A stretch of DNA of 64,000 nt from NCBI RefSeq assembly GCF_900102515.1, contig NZ_FMVS01000006.1, forward strand, positions 129,199 to 193,198, given 5' to 3'. Below, piece after piece: positions 8,577 through 17,152 of the stretch. The notes beneath the pieces are model-generated. The model made no database searches and was not told the DNA's origin. It saw only the letters and a program-made list of their open reading frames with translations. The position numbers and the translations under genes were made by a program. The stretch's first letter is position 1, and each line of letters begins with the position of its first letter. The stretch comes from Butyrivibrio sp. INlla14 (GTDB taxonomy: Bacteria > Bacillota > Clostridia > Lachnospirales > Lachnospiraceae).

Positions 8577-9749
8577 ATGAGGATAGCGAAAAGACAGATG
8601 AGTATATTTGATTTTTTAAAGAAGGCAGAAGATAAAGAAGAGATAGCGGAAGAAACTGTTGATACACCTAAAATACAAAATATGAAGAGTGGCAAGCAAA
8701 AAAGAAAGACTCTTCCAAAAGATATCGAGGATTACATTAGTGACGATGAGGCTGTGAAAGCAGTTTTTGAGAAGTGTGATATAAATGCCTATGGAGGCTA
8801 TAGGAAAGGAAACATTTTCTTTTACAAGATTTCTGAGAATATGATCAAGTGGTGCTTGGAACAAGGAGCGGACATTAACTATCAGGATCAGTTCCATAGC
8901 ACGGCTTTGATGGAGCATCTGGGAATTGCCAGTAAAGAAAGTGAGAAACAGGCTCTTTTGCTGATCCAAAATGGAGCTGATGTGAACTATGTTGGAGGTA
9001 CTACAAGGGATTGCGCCCTGTCCAGAGCTATAAGTAGCGGGCACATGGAGGCAGTAGAGGCGCTTCTGGCTGCAGGCGCCGATTTAAATGCAGAGAATTT
9101 CCATCATCACACCCCGCTTGAAGCTGCTTTTGCCAGAGCTCTGCCGATAGATCTGATAAAGCTATCTCCAGTAACGGAGATGCTCTTGGAAAAGGGAGTT
9201 GTTGCCAGCGACACTGTTAGGAATGAGTTCCTGCGTGTGGCAAAAGATATAGAGTTCAGAAGAAGTGATGCTAATGCAGATTTCATGAAGCAGGTGGATG
9301 AAGCGATGGATAAGCTGTACGAGCTTTTGGATGTTCAAAGGGTTCCCAGGAGACAGCAATATGACGGCGTTAGCGAAATAAGGCCAAAGGCAGATACATG
9401 GCAGAAACAGTACCAAGAGCTGTGGAATCTTCTGGTTCCGGGCAGTGGACATGCATCAACTGTGCAGGGCGAAGTTATCAGGATTACTGGCCGGCTATCT
9501 TATGAAATTCTGGACAATGGTAGTATAAACTGGGATTCGGATTTTGGAGAACTGGTAAAAGCGTTTGTGCGATATCTTAAAATGGGGCAGCAGCTTTCAG
9601 ATGCAGAATCTGCGGAAATAGAAGAGCTTGTAAAAGACATTAAGGATAAAGGCGATAAAGAACTAGGGAGACTTACTGAACTTGCTGTGAAGTGGGTTAC
9701 ACTGAATCCGCTGCCGATAAAGCTTGAAAACGCAGAATATAAGAGATGA
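8577..9749 (+). CDS. Ankyrin-repeat protein
   Basis: A soluble protein of 390 residues. Residues about 1-50 are charged and probably disordered. Ankyrin-type repeats occupy about 85-190, for example LEQGADINYQDQFHSTALME, LIQNGADVNY and LLAAGADLNAENFHHHTPL. The C-terminal half is helical and not recognised. Ankyrin domains bind other proteins, and the partner is unknown. The ATG at 8577 has a weak ribosome binding site, and an ATG 21 bases later is possible. It lies between repeat arrays 2 and 3. Confidence 0.7.
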   Translation: MRIAKRQMSIFDFLKKAEDKEEIAEETVDTPKIQNMKSGKQKRKTLPKDIEDYISDDEAVKAVFEKCDINAYGGYRKGNIFFYKISENMIKWCLEQGADINYQDQFHSTALMEHLGIASKESEKQALLLIQNGADVNYVGGTTRDCALSRAISSGHMEAVEALLAAGADLNAENFHHHTPLEAAFARALPIDLIKLSPVTEMLLEKGVVASDTVRNEFLRVAKDIEFRRSDANADFMKQVDEAMDKLYELLDVQRVPRRQQYDGVSEIRPKADTWQKQYQELWNLLVPGSGHASTVQGEVIRITGRLSYEILDNGSINWDSDFGELVKAFVRYLKMGQQLSDAESAEIEELVKDIKDKGDKELGRLTELAVKWVTLNPLPIKLENAEYKR

Positions 9750-9788
9750 TATGAATAGACCAAATTTTAAAGTAATAGATTGATAATT

Positions 9789-9880
9789 TTCCGCAAGATA
9801 TCATATTTGAGTTGATATCTTGCGGAATATTATTCCCAGAGATGTCATATTTGAGTTGATATCTTGCGAAATATTATTCC
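9789..9880 (+). terminator. Perfect hairpin with a partial tandem copy
   Basis: TTCCGCAAGATATCA (9789-9803) pairs base for base with TGATATCTTGCGGAA (9813-9827), followed by TATTATT. About 45 bases containing the right arm are then repeated at 9842-9880 without a full left arm, so the second copy cannot fold the same way. Confidence 0.7.
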
Positions 9881-9901
9881 TAGAGATGGAATCCCTGGGC
9901 C

Positions 9902-10183
9902 CATTGTACGAAAGTAATCAAAAGTAGAATTTCATGTAAACCAGAAAATTAGGCGACTTACACGAAAGTAACATGTAGGCGTAAATTCATATAAGCAAGT
10001 ATAAAAGAGAAGAAGTGGAGGCTTTACACGAAAGTAGCTGAAAGACGTAAATTCATATAAGTAAGCAAAGCTTGGTAGAACTGCTACTCTTACACGAAAA
10101 TAGTAGACAAGCAGAGTTGCGTGCAAGAGAGGGTTTTAGTGGCCTTACACGAAAACAGCATGTAGGCGTAGCTTCATATAAAC
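9902..10183 (+). repeat. Palindromic 41-nt repeat array 3 (5 units)
   Basis: Units are at 9902-9941, 9956-9996, 10022-10062, 10088-10128 and 10143-10183. Spacers are 14, 25, 25 and 14 nt, essentially the layout of array 2. The first unit begins CATTGTACGAAA and the last ends CATATAAAC. Confidence 0.9.
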
Positions 10184-10222
10184 AAGTCCAGGATGAACTT
10201 GATGATATTCAGATGTATTTTA

Positions 10223-10277
10223 TATAATAATGACAACTGATATTATCGCATGATTGCAGGAGATTAGCTGCTATGGG
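10223..10277 (+). promoter_or_regulatory. 55-bp upstream block shared with the gene at 18067
   Basis: The 55 bases ending at ATGGG match 18017-18071 at 51 positions. The block holds an AT-rich TATAATAATG box, an imperfect dyad TGACAA-6-TTATCG (10231-10248) and a CAGGAG ribosome binding site. In the second copy the dyad is perfect (TGATAA-6-TTATCA). This suggests common regulation of the two genes or a recent duplication of the leader. Confidence 0.65.
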
Positions 10278-10764
10278 GAGTTTAAGGATGGCTGAGATAG
10301 ATAGGTTAAAAGAGATAGTTGAAAAACTGCGAAGCGAGAACGGATGCCCTTGGGATAGAGCACAGACTCATGAAAGTCTAAAAGCGCCAGTTATTGAGGA
10401 AGCAGCTGAAGTGGTATGCGGAATAAACATTCTAGAGGAGACAAAAGATCCGGATAATCTCAAGGAAGAACTGGGAGATCTCCTTCTGCAGGTAATGTTT
10501 CACGCCGTTATTGCTGAGGAAGAAGGCCTTTTTACATTTGACGACGTGGTAAAAGGCATATCGGAAAAAATGGTGAGAAGGCATCCGCATGTGTTTGGCG
10601 GCGTAACGTATGCATCTGAGGAAGAGATGCATGAAGCCTGGAACAAAATTAAGAAAGAAGAAAAAGCAGGTAAAGAGTGGCATGAAGAATATCTCCCTGC
10701 AGCATTCCAAGAGGCTACCCAGCTGATCAGGAAGGCAGAAGAGAGAAAAAAGAAGAAAAACTAA
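10273..10764 (+). CDS. mazG: MazG-type nucleotide pyrophosphohydrolase
   Basis: It hydrolyses (d)NTPs to monophosphates and pyrophosphate, a house-cleaning or stringent-response role. One MazG domain is seen: ENGCPWDRAQTHESL near residues 22-36, the metal-binding EEAAEVV near 43-49 and EELGDLLLQVMFHA near 65-78. At 163 residues it is about half the length of two-domain MazG. The ATG at 10273 follows CAGGAG. The ATG at 10288 (MAEIDRL) is an equally plausible start by family comparison. Confidence 0.87.
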   Translation: MGSLRMAEIDRLKEIVEKLRSENGCPWDRAQTHESLKAPVIEEAAEVVCGINILEETKDPDNLKEELGDLLLQVMFHAVIAEEEGLFTFDDVVKGISEKMVRRHPHVFGGVTYASEEEMHEAWNKIKKEEKAGKEWHEEYLPAAFQEATQLIRKAEERKKKKN

Positions 10765-10866
10765 TGTATATGACGAAGGCTGGTGGGAGTCATTGTGAAC
10801 ATGGCCCTTCAACAAAACTTACTTCTAAGATGTATTATAGGTAAATACTATTGTTGGAGGATTGCT

Positions 10867-11706
10867 ATGAAAAAAAATAATAATCATCATAAAGGAAAGC
10901 TGTGGAAGTGGCTACTACGCGGGTTTGCACTGATTCTTTTTGTGATCGCCTGGTTTGAAATTCCTGTCACAGAACACATCAGTCTTGATGGCAATGGGAA
11001 GATAAGTGCACCTGTGAGATTTGCGTTGGTTACGGACCTTCATTCCTGCTACTATGGCAAGAATCAGGCCCAGCTTGTGAAAATGCTGGAAAAAGGAAAG
11101 CCTGATGCAGTTCTTTTGTCTGGGGATATATTTGATAATAAGTTTCCTGACGGTAATTCCAAGACGTTCATTGAGGCTATAGCTTCTAAATATCCCTGTT
11201 TCTATGTTACCGGAAACCATGAAATCTGGAGCAAAAGAGATCACGAAACCAAGGAATACCTTGTTTCTAAAGGGGTTGTGGTTCTTGAAGGAACTTGCTG
11301 TACAGTGAACATAAATGGAAATGACATTGACTTCTGCGGAGTGGATGATCCCACCTACATGTCATGGGAAGAGTGGGGAGCGCAGCTTGATGAGGCTCAG
11401 GCTGGTACTTCTCCGGAAAACTTCAAAGTTCTTTTATCCCATCGCCCTGAGAAGAAGGACACATATTCTGAGTATGACTTTGATCTGGTGGTCTGTGGCC
11501 ACGCCCATGGCGGACAGTGGAAAATCCCATTTACTCAGATGGGAGTTTTAGCCCCAGACCAGGGCCGATACCCTAAATACGTGGATGGCAGATATGACCT
11601 TGGAAATGGCCACAACATGGTTGTCAGTCGCGGACTTTGCCGAGAGAGAATGCCCTATCCCAGATTCTTCAACCATCCGGAAATTGTGATGATTGATGTA
11701 GAGTAG
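10867..11706 (+). CDS. Membrane-anchored metallophosphoesterase
   Basis: A calcineurin-like phosphoesterase of 279 residues. An N-terminal hydrophobic span (about 14-31) anchors it. Metal ligands are visible in VTDLHSCYYG, LSGDIFDN, VTGNHE and GHAHGGQW, in family order. It resembles the YaeI/YkuE type that acts at the membrane, possibly on lipid or nucleotide phosphoesters. In-frame codons back to 10783 exist, but the ATG at 10867 follows GGAGG and begins with a proper basic plus hydrophobic N-terminus. Confidence 0.83.
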   Translation: MKKNNNHHKGKLWKWLLRGFALILFVIAWFEIPVTEHISLDGNGKISAPVRFALVTDLHSCYYGKNQAQLVKMLEKGKPDAVLLSGDIFDNKFPDGNSKTFIEAIASKYPCFYVTGNHEIWSKRDHETKEYLVSKGVVVLEGTCCTVNINGNDIDFCGVDDPTYMSWEEWGAQLDEAQAGTSPENFKVLLSHRPEKKDTYSEYDFDLVVCGHAHGGQWKIPFTQMGVLAPDQGRYPKYVDGRYDLGNGHNMVVSRGLCRERMPYPRFFNHPEIVMIDVE

Positions 11707-11715
11707 TATATTTAT

Positions 11716-11775
11716 CACTTAACAATTATCACTGCCGCTCGTGAAGCATAAGCCACGTAAAGTGAAATGGTTGTG
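11716..11775 (+). repeat. CGCTCGTGAAGC hairpin element, copy 1
   Basis: Core TGCCGCTCGTGAAGC followed by ATAAGCCACGTAAAGTGAAA. Two near-identical copies lie at 32137-32187 and 35826-35889. Here the outer arms around AACAATTATCAC and ATGGTTGT are imperfect. It sits directly after a gene end. Confidence 0.7.
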
Positions 11776-11808
11776 TGATTGTTTCGGGCAGAGAGCCCAC
11801 CCAATTCG

Positions 11809-12154
11809 CAATGTACGAAAGTGACCAAGAAGCAGGATTTCGTGTAAGGCAGAAAATTGGGGGGCTTATACGAAAGTGACTGAAAGGCGTAGTTTCATAT
11901 AAGCAAGTTAAAATGAGCAGAACTAAAGCTTTACACGAAAGTAGCAGAAAGAGGAAATGCATATAAGCCAATTAAGTATGTCAGAATTGGTGACTTTACA
12001 TGAAAATGGTAGAAAAGCATATCTGCGTGTAAAGAGAGAACTGTAATGGCTTATACGAAAGTGACATATGAGCAAAATTCATATAAATAAGTTAAAATGA
12101 GTAGAGGCAGAGGTCTTACACGAAAGTAACAGAAAGACGAAAATGCATATAAAC
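11809..12154 (+). repeat. Palindromic 41-nt repeat array 4 (6 units)
   Basis: Units are at 11809-11849, 11864-11904, 11929-11968, 11994-12034, 12049-12088 and 12114-12154. Spacers are 14, 24, 25, 14 and 25 nt. The first unit carries the CAATGTACGAAA variant, and the last ends CATATAAAC. Confidence 0.9.
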
Positions 12155-12225
12155 TAATCAAATTTTTGTTGGTAACAATATCTTGATTTCTGAAGATATG
12201 GATGAATTAATGAGGAGGAAAAGAC

Positions 12226-12570
12226 ATGCCATTTATTTCAACAAAAACAAATGTGACAGTATCAAAGGAAAAAGAAATACAGCTGAAGCAGCGCCTGGGG
12301 CAGGCAATATCTATTTTGCCAGGCAAGAGCGAGAACTGGCTTATGCTGGCTATTGAAGGCGATGTGCCTATGTATTTCAGGGGAGATGATTCTCAACCTA
12401 CAGCATTTATTGAAGTTAAGGTTTATGGAGGTGCGCCGTCTGATGCTTATAACAAGATGACGCAGGAACTGACAGGAATATATGGTGATATCCTGGGTAT
12501 AGCCCCTGATCACATGTATATTAGGTACTTTGGATCTGATGACTGGGGATGGAATGGAAGTAATTTCTGA
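12226..12570 (+). CDS. MIF/phenylpyruvate tautomerase-like protein
   Basis: A small enzyme-like protein of 114 residues related to macrophage migration inhibitory factor and tautomerases. Pro2, which becomes the N-terminal catalytic proline after Met removal, is present. Motifs include WLMLAIEGDVPMYFRG and a C-terminal HMYIRYFGSDDWGWNGSNF resembling the MIF C-terminal segment. A GAGGAGG ribosome binding site precedes the start. It is a monocistronic gene after repeat array 4. Confidence 0.85.
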   Translation: MPFISTKTNVTVSKEKEIQLKQRLGQAISILPGKSENWLMLAIEGDVPMYFRGDDSQPTAFIEVKVYGGAPSDAYNKMTQELTGIYGDILGIAPDHMYIRYFGSDDWGWNGSNF

Positions 12571-12693
12571 AGTAACTTCTCATTTTTCCCATTAAACGTC
12601 TTTAATATGCATTTTTGGATATTTATCGCCTATCGTTGCGGATCTAAAATATAGTCAATAGATAGAAATGCGCTGATTGAAAGGAGGAGGCCA

Positions 12694-12897
12694 ATGAACA
12701 GCTTTTGGAAAGGTTTTATAGTAGCTTTGCTTGTTGTTTATGTTATCTTGCCGAGGGATTTTGTTCCGGGGCCTGTTGATGACTTCCTGCTGATGTTTCT
12801 TTTGTTTGTGGCGTGCACAAGGAAATCACATACAGAGGAACATGACAAAGATAAGCGTATAGAAGTAGTTGACTCTGATTGTAAAGAAAGCAAGTGA
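12694..12897 (+). CDS. Short DUF1232/YkvA-like membrane protein
   Basis: A 67-residue protein with one hydrophobic span at about residues 5-20, then VILPRDFVPGPVDD, which resembles the YkvA/DUF1232 motif, a second hydrophobic stretch and a charged tail. AGGAGG lies 8 bases upstream. The stop overlaps the start region of the PspC-like gene, so they form an operon. Function is unknown; the family is often linked to membrane stress. Confidence 0.6.
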   Translation: MNSFWKGFIVALLVVYVILPRDFVPGPVDDFLLMFLLFVACTRKSHTEEHDKDKRIEVVDSDCKESK

Positions 12898-12908
12898 GGG
12901 CAAATGTT

Positions 12909-13118
12909 ATGGAAAAGAAATTGTATAGAAGCAATGATAGAAAAGTCTTTGGTGTATGCGGTGGCATCGCAGAATACTTTGGCTGGGATCCAACAGTAAT
13001 AAGAATCCTCTGGGTAGTGTTTACATTATCAGGCGGTTCAGGCGCAGTATTTTACTTGATTGCAGCATTTTTGATGGACAATAGGCCTGATTACGTTAGC
13101 AGATATGAAGATCAGTAA
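12909..13118 (+). CDS. PspC-domain protein
   Basis: A 69-residue envelope-stress protein. KLYRSNDRKVFGVCGGIAEYFGWDPTVIRILW covers the typical PspC N-terminus and is followed by one transmembrane span. Members sense or bind at the cytoplasmic membrane in the phage-shock response. The ATG at 12909 lies about 8 bases after GTGAGGG. An upstream in-frame codon at 12894 overlaps the preceding gene and is less likely. Confidence 0.85.
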   Translation: MEKKLYRSNDRKVFGVCGGIAEYFGWDPTVIRILWVVFTLSGGSGAVFYLIAAFLMDNRPDYVSRYEDQ

Positions 13119-13173
13119 GTGTAAAGCGAGCTCTTTTGAATAAATGATATAAAGAGGTTACGAAACAAAAAAC

Positions 13174-13881
13174 ATGAAGTTATTTAAATGCAAGACACTT
13201 AACAATAATACAGATGCTATTGATATTGGAAAGTTAAACATGCTAACTTCTGAACCTGTTAATAAGGTAAAATATAAGCCGAATCCGTGTAATAGAAGAA
13301 TAGATTTTTACTATGATGAAGACAAAGTTTTTATAGAAGGGTCGGCTGACAATTACTGCACATTTTGGTTGTCAAAGACAGATATTGCAGATGTTTCGAT
13401 AAATGCTCAGATATGCAAACATATTTTACATGATTCATTTAAGGTATATTTTTCTAAAGACAAATATTTTCAGGAATTACATTGTTTATTTAAGGAATCT
13501 ATCTATAGGACGTGTGTGATGGGGGATTGTGCAGATAGAAGATGGCATACTCCGTTTGGAGGGTATATTAGTGATGATGATAATGCAGGATCGTCCATAG
13601 CTAAATCTCTAATTAGTTTTAAAAGTGAAATAGATAAACTGTGTGAAGCAAGAGAAGATGGTGGTAATTATTTAAGTGTCATGCAGAGTATTTTGGAACA
13701 TTTATCGCAGAGGACTAATGATTCTGTATGGGATTATGTTGCTGCCACTCCATGGATTAAGATTGTGAAGAATGAAGACTATTTATTATGCTCTAAGAAT
13801 GAACAGATTAAAGGCTTATACTTGCAATTAGCTAAACATTGCTCGGAACTTTATGACAGGTATATGACAGCGGTACGTTAG
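13174..13881 (+). CDS. Unrecognised 235-residue protein
   Basis: I do not recognise a family. The protein is soluble, has no signal peptide or membrane span, and contains seven Cys (for example CNRR, YCTF, CVMGDCADRRW). The gene is AT-rich compared with its neighbours, which may mean recent acquisition. An AAGAGG site lies about 17 bases upstream and is poorly spaced. Confidence 0.55.
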   Translation: MKLFKCKTLNNNTDAIDIGKLNMLTSEPVNKVKYKPNPCNRRIDFYYDEDKVFIEGSADNYCTFWLSKTDIADVSINAQICKHILHDSFKVYFSKDKYFQELHCLFKESIYRTCVMGDCADRRWHTPFGGYISDDDNAGSSIAKSLISFKSEIDKLCEAREDGGNYLSVMQSILEHLSQRTNDSVWDYVAATPWIKIVKNEDYLLCSKNEQIKGLYLQLAKHCSELYDRYMTAVR

Positions 13882-13997
13882 CCAATACATTCAAGATTGC
13901 AGAACTGAAAGGCTGGATATACTTAACACTCTGATTCTAAAAATAGCATCCCTAGGCTCGCTAAATATATTAAGAAAACAAGTAAGTTGGAAGTAGG

Positions 13998-14441
13998 ATG
14001 AGTATGAAAACAGTAAATGTTGTCGCAGCTATAATCTGTGACGATTACAAGAAGAAAACAAAGATATTTGCCACACAGCGTGGATATGGGGAGTTTAAGG
14101 ATGGCTGGGAATTTCCCGGGGGAAAGATCGAGGAAGGTGAGACACCTGAGCAGGCCCTTATTCGTGAGATAAGGGAAGAACTTGGAACTGAGATTGAAGT
14201 ACATGATCTGATCGATATTATAGATTATGACTATGAGAAGTTTCACCTTCACATGAATTGCTATTGGGCAACAGTAGTGGAAGGTGAGCTAAAGCTCTTA
14301 GAGCATGAAGCCGCAAAATGGCTTGAGTACAGTGAGCTGAAAAGTGTCGATTGGCTTCCTGCAGACTTGGCGCTCATTCCAAAGATTGCAGCTGGAATGG
14401 TAACAGGCCTGGCAGAGAAAGTGAAATGTGGGTTGAGGTAA
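13998..14441 (+). CDS. MutT-like Nudix hydrolase
   Basis: A 147-residue enzyme likely to remove oxidised nucleotides such as 8-oxo-dGTP. The Nudix box runs as GKIEEGETPEQALIREIREE-LG near residues 41-62, matching GX5EX7REUXEEXGU. The preceding RGYGEFKDGWEFPGG matches MutT. The DNA for GEFKDGW shares 23 identical bases with the start of mazG. Starts at 13998 and 14004 are both possible. Confidence 0.88.
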   Translation: MSMKTVNVVAAIICDDYKKKTKIFATQRGYGEFKDGWEFPGGKIEEGETPEQALIREIREELGTEIEVHDLIDIIDYDYEKFHLHMNCYWATVVEGELKLLEHEAAKWLEYSELKSVDWLPADLALIPKIAAGMVTGLAEKVKCGLR

Positions 14442-14468
14442 TAGCATCTAAGACGTAATTATAAAAAA

Positions 14469-14513
14469 GTGCCAGTCAGTGCGAATTTTTCTTCACAGCG
14501 GCTGGTACCACTA
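14469..14513. terminator. AGTGCCAGTC inverted element between convergent genes
   Basis: AGTGCCAGTCAGTG is followed after about 20 bases by GGCTGGTACCACT. It lies between the ends of the Nudix gene and the LysR gene and may terminate both. A close copy lies at 27535-27580. Confidence 0.55.
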
Positions 14514-14518
14514 CCATA

Positions 14519-15406
14519 TTACAGTGGAAATGCAACGGCTTCGTTGTAGAGCTTTTGCAATACATTAATAAAAGCATTAAGGCTCTCACGTCCATCTGCT
14601 TTATGTGTGCACAAGACGCAAGAGAAGGTATCATTGCAGTCATAAGGAATCCATGCAAACTGTCCGCTGTGGTCATTAAGAAAACCGGGAGCCAGGCAGA
14701 TTCCTTTACCAGAAGCAACGTTCGTAAGTGTGGTGTCATGATCTGGGCTATTAAAATACTCAATCTTACCTGATGAAATAAGCTTTTGCTGAACTGAGCG
14801 GAGAAGTGCCGGTGAGCCGCCACCTACCATAAGAATGCGGCCATAGATGTCTTCATCAGTTATGAGATTTTTTTCTGCAAGAGGATCGTTCTTATCACAA
14901 ATTAAATAAATATGACTTTGAAACAGCTTGTGGACAGTGGTGCCTGCAAGCTGTTTTGTCTGTTCTTCTAAGGCAAATACAACATCTGATTCATTTTTAA
15001 GAAAGCTGTCCATACTATTTCTGTACTGGAATCGTGGTGTAATCTGAGTGCCTGGTTCTTCCTTTTCAAATTCTTTGATTGCTTCTGGCAGGAAGTAGAG
15101 GGCCTGTCGTACTGACATACTTATAGTGATGTTTTCTTTGTATTTCGCACTGAAGTTTTGCCCCTGTTCGATAGCTCTTTTCATTTCTTCGCGCATATTT
15201 GAAAGGTAGGTTACAAACTGTTCTCCGGCAGGAGTAAGAGTAGCGCCTTTTCCGTTTCTTACAAATATTTCAAAACCAACTTCCTCTTCAAGGAGCTTTA
15301 TCTGATATGAAAATGTAGGCTGGCTTACAAACATGTTCTCAGCACCTCTGGAAAAGCTCTCTGTACGAGCCAGCTCTATACAATAGTCTATCTGCTTGGT
15401 TGTCAT
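14519..15406 (-). CDS. LysR-family transcriptional regulator
   Basis: A 295-residue DNA-binding regulator. The winged HTH occupies residues 1-60 (LARTESFSRGAENMFVSQPTFSYQIKLLEEE is the recognition region), and an effector-binding domain follows from about 90. It is divergent from the flavodoxin gene, the standard arrangement in which a LysR protein controls its neighbour in response to a small effector. The effector may be redox-linked, but that is inference. Confidence 0.9.
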   Translation of the reverse strand: MTTKQIDYCIELARTESFSRGAENMFVSQPTFSYQIKLLEEEVGFEIFVRNGKGATLTPAGEQFVTYLSNMREEMKRAIEQGQNFSAKYKENITISMSVRQALYFLPEAIKEFEKEEPGTQITPRFQYRNSMDSFLKNESDVVFALEEQTKQLAGTTVHKLFQSHIYLICDKNDPLAEKNLITDEDIYGRILMVGGGSPALLRSVQQKLISSGKIEYFNSPDHDTTLTNVASGKGICLAPGFLNDHSGQFAWIPYDCNDTFSCVLCTHKADGRESLNAFINVLQKLYNEAVAFPL

Positions 15407-15420
15407 GGCACACTCCTGAT

Positions 15421-15435
15421 ATTTAAAAATTAAAT
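15421..15435. promoter_or_regulatory. Candidate LysR binding dyad
   Basis: ATTTAA-AAA-TTAAAT is a perfect 15-bp dyad of the T-N11-A class in the 149-bp space between the divergent LysR and flavodoxin genes, right behind the regulator's start. AT-rich dyads also arise by chance, so this is tentative. Confidence 0.4.
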
Positions 15436-15555
15436 CAACTATCTGATGTTTCTATTGGAAATTATAAAACTGGCGTGAGATAATGTAAACAACAAAGGAC
15501 AAAATCAATTGGTATAAGCAGTTATCTATAGAAAATTTAGATGGAGGAAATTCAA

Positions 15556-16077
15556 ATGGCAAAAACATTAATCGCTTTCTTTTCAAGAGCGGATGAAAAT
15601 TATTTTGGTGGAGCAATGAGATATGTAAAGGTGGGTAACACAGAAATCGTTGTTAACCAGATGAAGGAACTGATCGATGCAGATACATTCAAGATTGAGA
15701 TGGTAAATCCTTATTCACCTGTGTACATGACCTGCATTGATGAAGCCAAGAAAGATTTAAGAGAAAATGCTCGTCCTGAGCTTACAAATTATTTAGATAG
15801 CATAGATGAATACGACACCATTGTGCTTGCTTATCCAAATTACTGGGGAACATTTCCTATGGCAGTTGCAACTTTCCTTGAAAGATACGATTTTACAGGG
15901 AAAAACATTCTTCCTCTTTGCACTAATGAGGGAAGTGGCATGGGCTTAAGTGAACGTGATGTAAAAAAGTATGCAAAAGGCGCAGAGGTAAGAAGCGGTC
16001 TTGCAATTACTGGTAGCCAGGCTGCAAATGCGAAAACAGCTGTAGAGAAGTGGTTTTCCGCTAACGGGTTGATGTAA
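15556..16077 (+). CDS. Flavodoxin
   Basis: An FMN-binding electron carrier of 173 residues. The phosphate-binding start IAFFSRADENYFGG and the isoalloxazine segment AYPNYWGTFPMAVATFLERYDF match the flavodoxin_4 type. The ATG at 15556 lies 8 bases after GGAGGAA; the in-frame ATG at 15541 overlaps that site and is rejected. It is probably regulated by the divergent LysR gene and co-transcribed with the next gene 12 bases on. Confidence 0.87.
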   Translation: MAKTLIAFFSRADENYFGGAMRYVKVGNTEIVVNQMKELIDADTFKIEMVNPYSPVYMTCIDEAKKDLRENARPELTNYLDSIDEYDTIVLAYPNYWGTFPMAVATFLERYDFTGKNILPLCTNEGSGMGLSERDVKKYAKGAEVRSGLAITGSQAANAKTAVEKWFSANGLM

Positions 16078-16089
16078 AGGAATAATGCT

Positions 16090-16458
16090 ATGGGTGAAGA
16101 AGCAAAAATTTCAGAATTATATAAAGACTACTGGGATTATATGATAGAGAAAAACATAGAAAGTCTTAGAAATCTTATGTCTTCAGACTATTGTCTTTAT
16201 CATATGACTGGTGTGAAGCAGTCTGCTGATGAATTTATAGAGGGATTAAAGAATGGTACCTTCAATTATTATTCAGCCGAGCATGATGACATTGTAGTAA
16301 GTATTGATGGTGATGAGGCAACCATGACAGGAAAAAGCAGAGTAGTTGCTGCTGTCTACGGTGGAGGAAAAGGAAGCTGGAGATTGCAGGGAAACTTTAC
16401 TCTTAGAAAAGAAGATGGAAGCTGGAAGTTTACAAGTTCCAGAGCATCAACATATTAA
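16090..16458 (+). CDS. NTF2-like (SnoaL/DUF4440-type) protein
   Basis: A small cone-shaped-fold protein of 122 residues, suggested by the N-terminal helices (LYKDYWDYMIEKNIESLRNLMSSDY), the central SADEFIEGLKNGTFNYYSAEHDDIVVSIDGDEATMTGK and the C-terminal strand WRLQGNFTLRKEDGSWKF. Such proteins may be enzymes or binders; the ligand is unknown. It follows flavodoxin and runs straight into an aldo/keto reductase remnant. Confidence 0.75.
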   Translation: MGEEAKISELYKDYWDYMIEKNIESLRNLMSSDYCLYHMTGVKQSADEFIEGLKNGTFNYYSAEHDDIVVSIDGDEATMTGKSRVVAAVYGGGKGSWRLQGNFTLRKEDGSWKFTSSRASTY

Positions 16459-16888
16459 GGAGGATTTCGCAAATGGAAAATGGGAAATTGTTCCTCAGTT
16501 TATCCAGGTAGAAGCACATCCATATTTTACACAAACAGAGCTTCGTAAGACTTTGGACAAATATGATATTAAGCTTATGAGCTGGTATCCACTTGGCCAT
16601 GGTGACAAGTCTCTCATCAACGAGCCTGTATTTGCTGAGCTTGGTAAGAAATATGGCAAGTCATCAGCACAGATTATACTTCGCTGGCATACTCAGATGG
16701 GATTTGTAGTAATTCCCGGAAGCAAAAATGTAGATCATATCAAGGATAACTTGGACATTCTTGATTTTAAGCTCACAGATCAAGAGATGGCAGAAATCGC
16801 CAAGCTTGATAAGAATGAGAGATATTATCATAGAACTGATGCTCAGCTCGTTCAGTTTGCAGGGTGGAAACCGGATTTTGAAAAATAG
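16459..16888 (+). pseudogene. Aldo/keto reductase, N-terminally truncated
   Basis: The frame from about 16470 reads VPQFIQVEAHPYFTQTELRK and then continues to a normal AKR C-terminus with VIPGSKNVDHIKDNLDI. About the first half, including the catalytic Asp, Tyr, Lys and His, is missing. An AAGGAGG site and ATG at 16473 survive but in another frame. A deletion has joined the original start region to the middle of the gene. The longer open frame from 16346 overlaps the NTF2-like gene and is not real. Confidence 0.75.
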
Positions 16889-16902
16889 GCTTTATTTAGT
16901 GT

Positions 16903-16928
16903 AGAGGATCTTAGGATCCTCTATTTTT
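16903..16928 (+). terminator. Rho-independent terminator
   Basis: AGAGGATC (16903-16910) and GATCCTCT (16915-16922) are followed by ATTTTTG. Confidence 0.85.
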
Positions 16929-17152
16929 GTAGTGGGAAAAGAGGATTTAAGAGCTGGGGACAATCGTATATTATATATAGTTTAAGTGTATATATATTTG
17001 TAGTCAAAGAATGAACAGTTAGTTTAAATGTGATATGCCATAGAACGGGAACCAGCAGAGGATGGCTTCCCATTCTATGTACTGCTGAGAGTATGTTAAG
17101 CCAGTTATTTATAGTCAAACAATAACAGCGTTCTTCATCAACAGATTTCTCT

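Noticed and set aside
9932..10126. Minus-strand open frame of 64 codons across array 3 (and a similar one at 11729-11971)
   Set aside because: The peptide repeats follow the DNA palindromes (YFRV and YEFT steps) and there is no ribosome binding site. They are by-products of the repeats.
8260..12154. The regular repeats resemble CRISPR arrays
   Set aside because: The intervening 14-nt and 24-25-nt spacers are themselves conserved between arrays, the units are palindromic and degenerate, and no cas gene is present.
16346..16472. Extension of the aldo/keto reductase frame upstream to 16346
   Set aside because: It runs out of frame through the NTF2-like gene and has no similarity to reductases before about residue 48.
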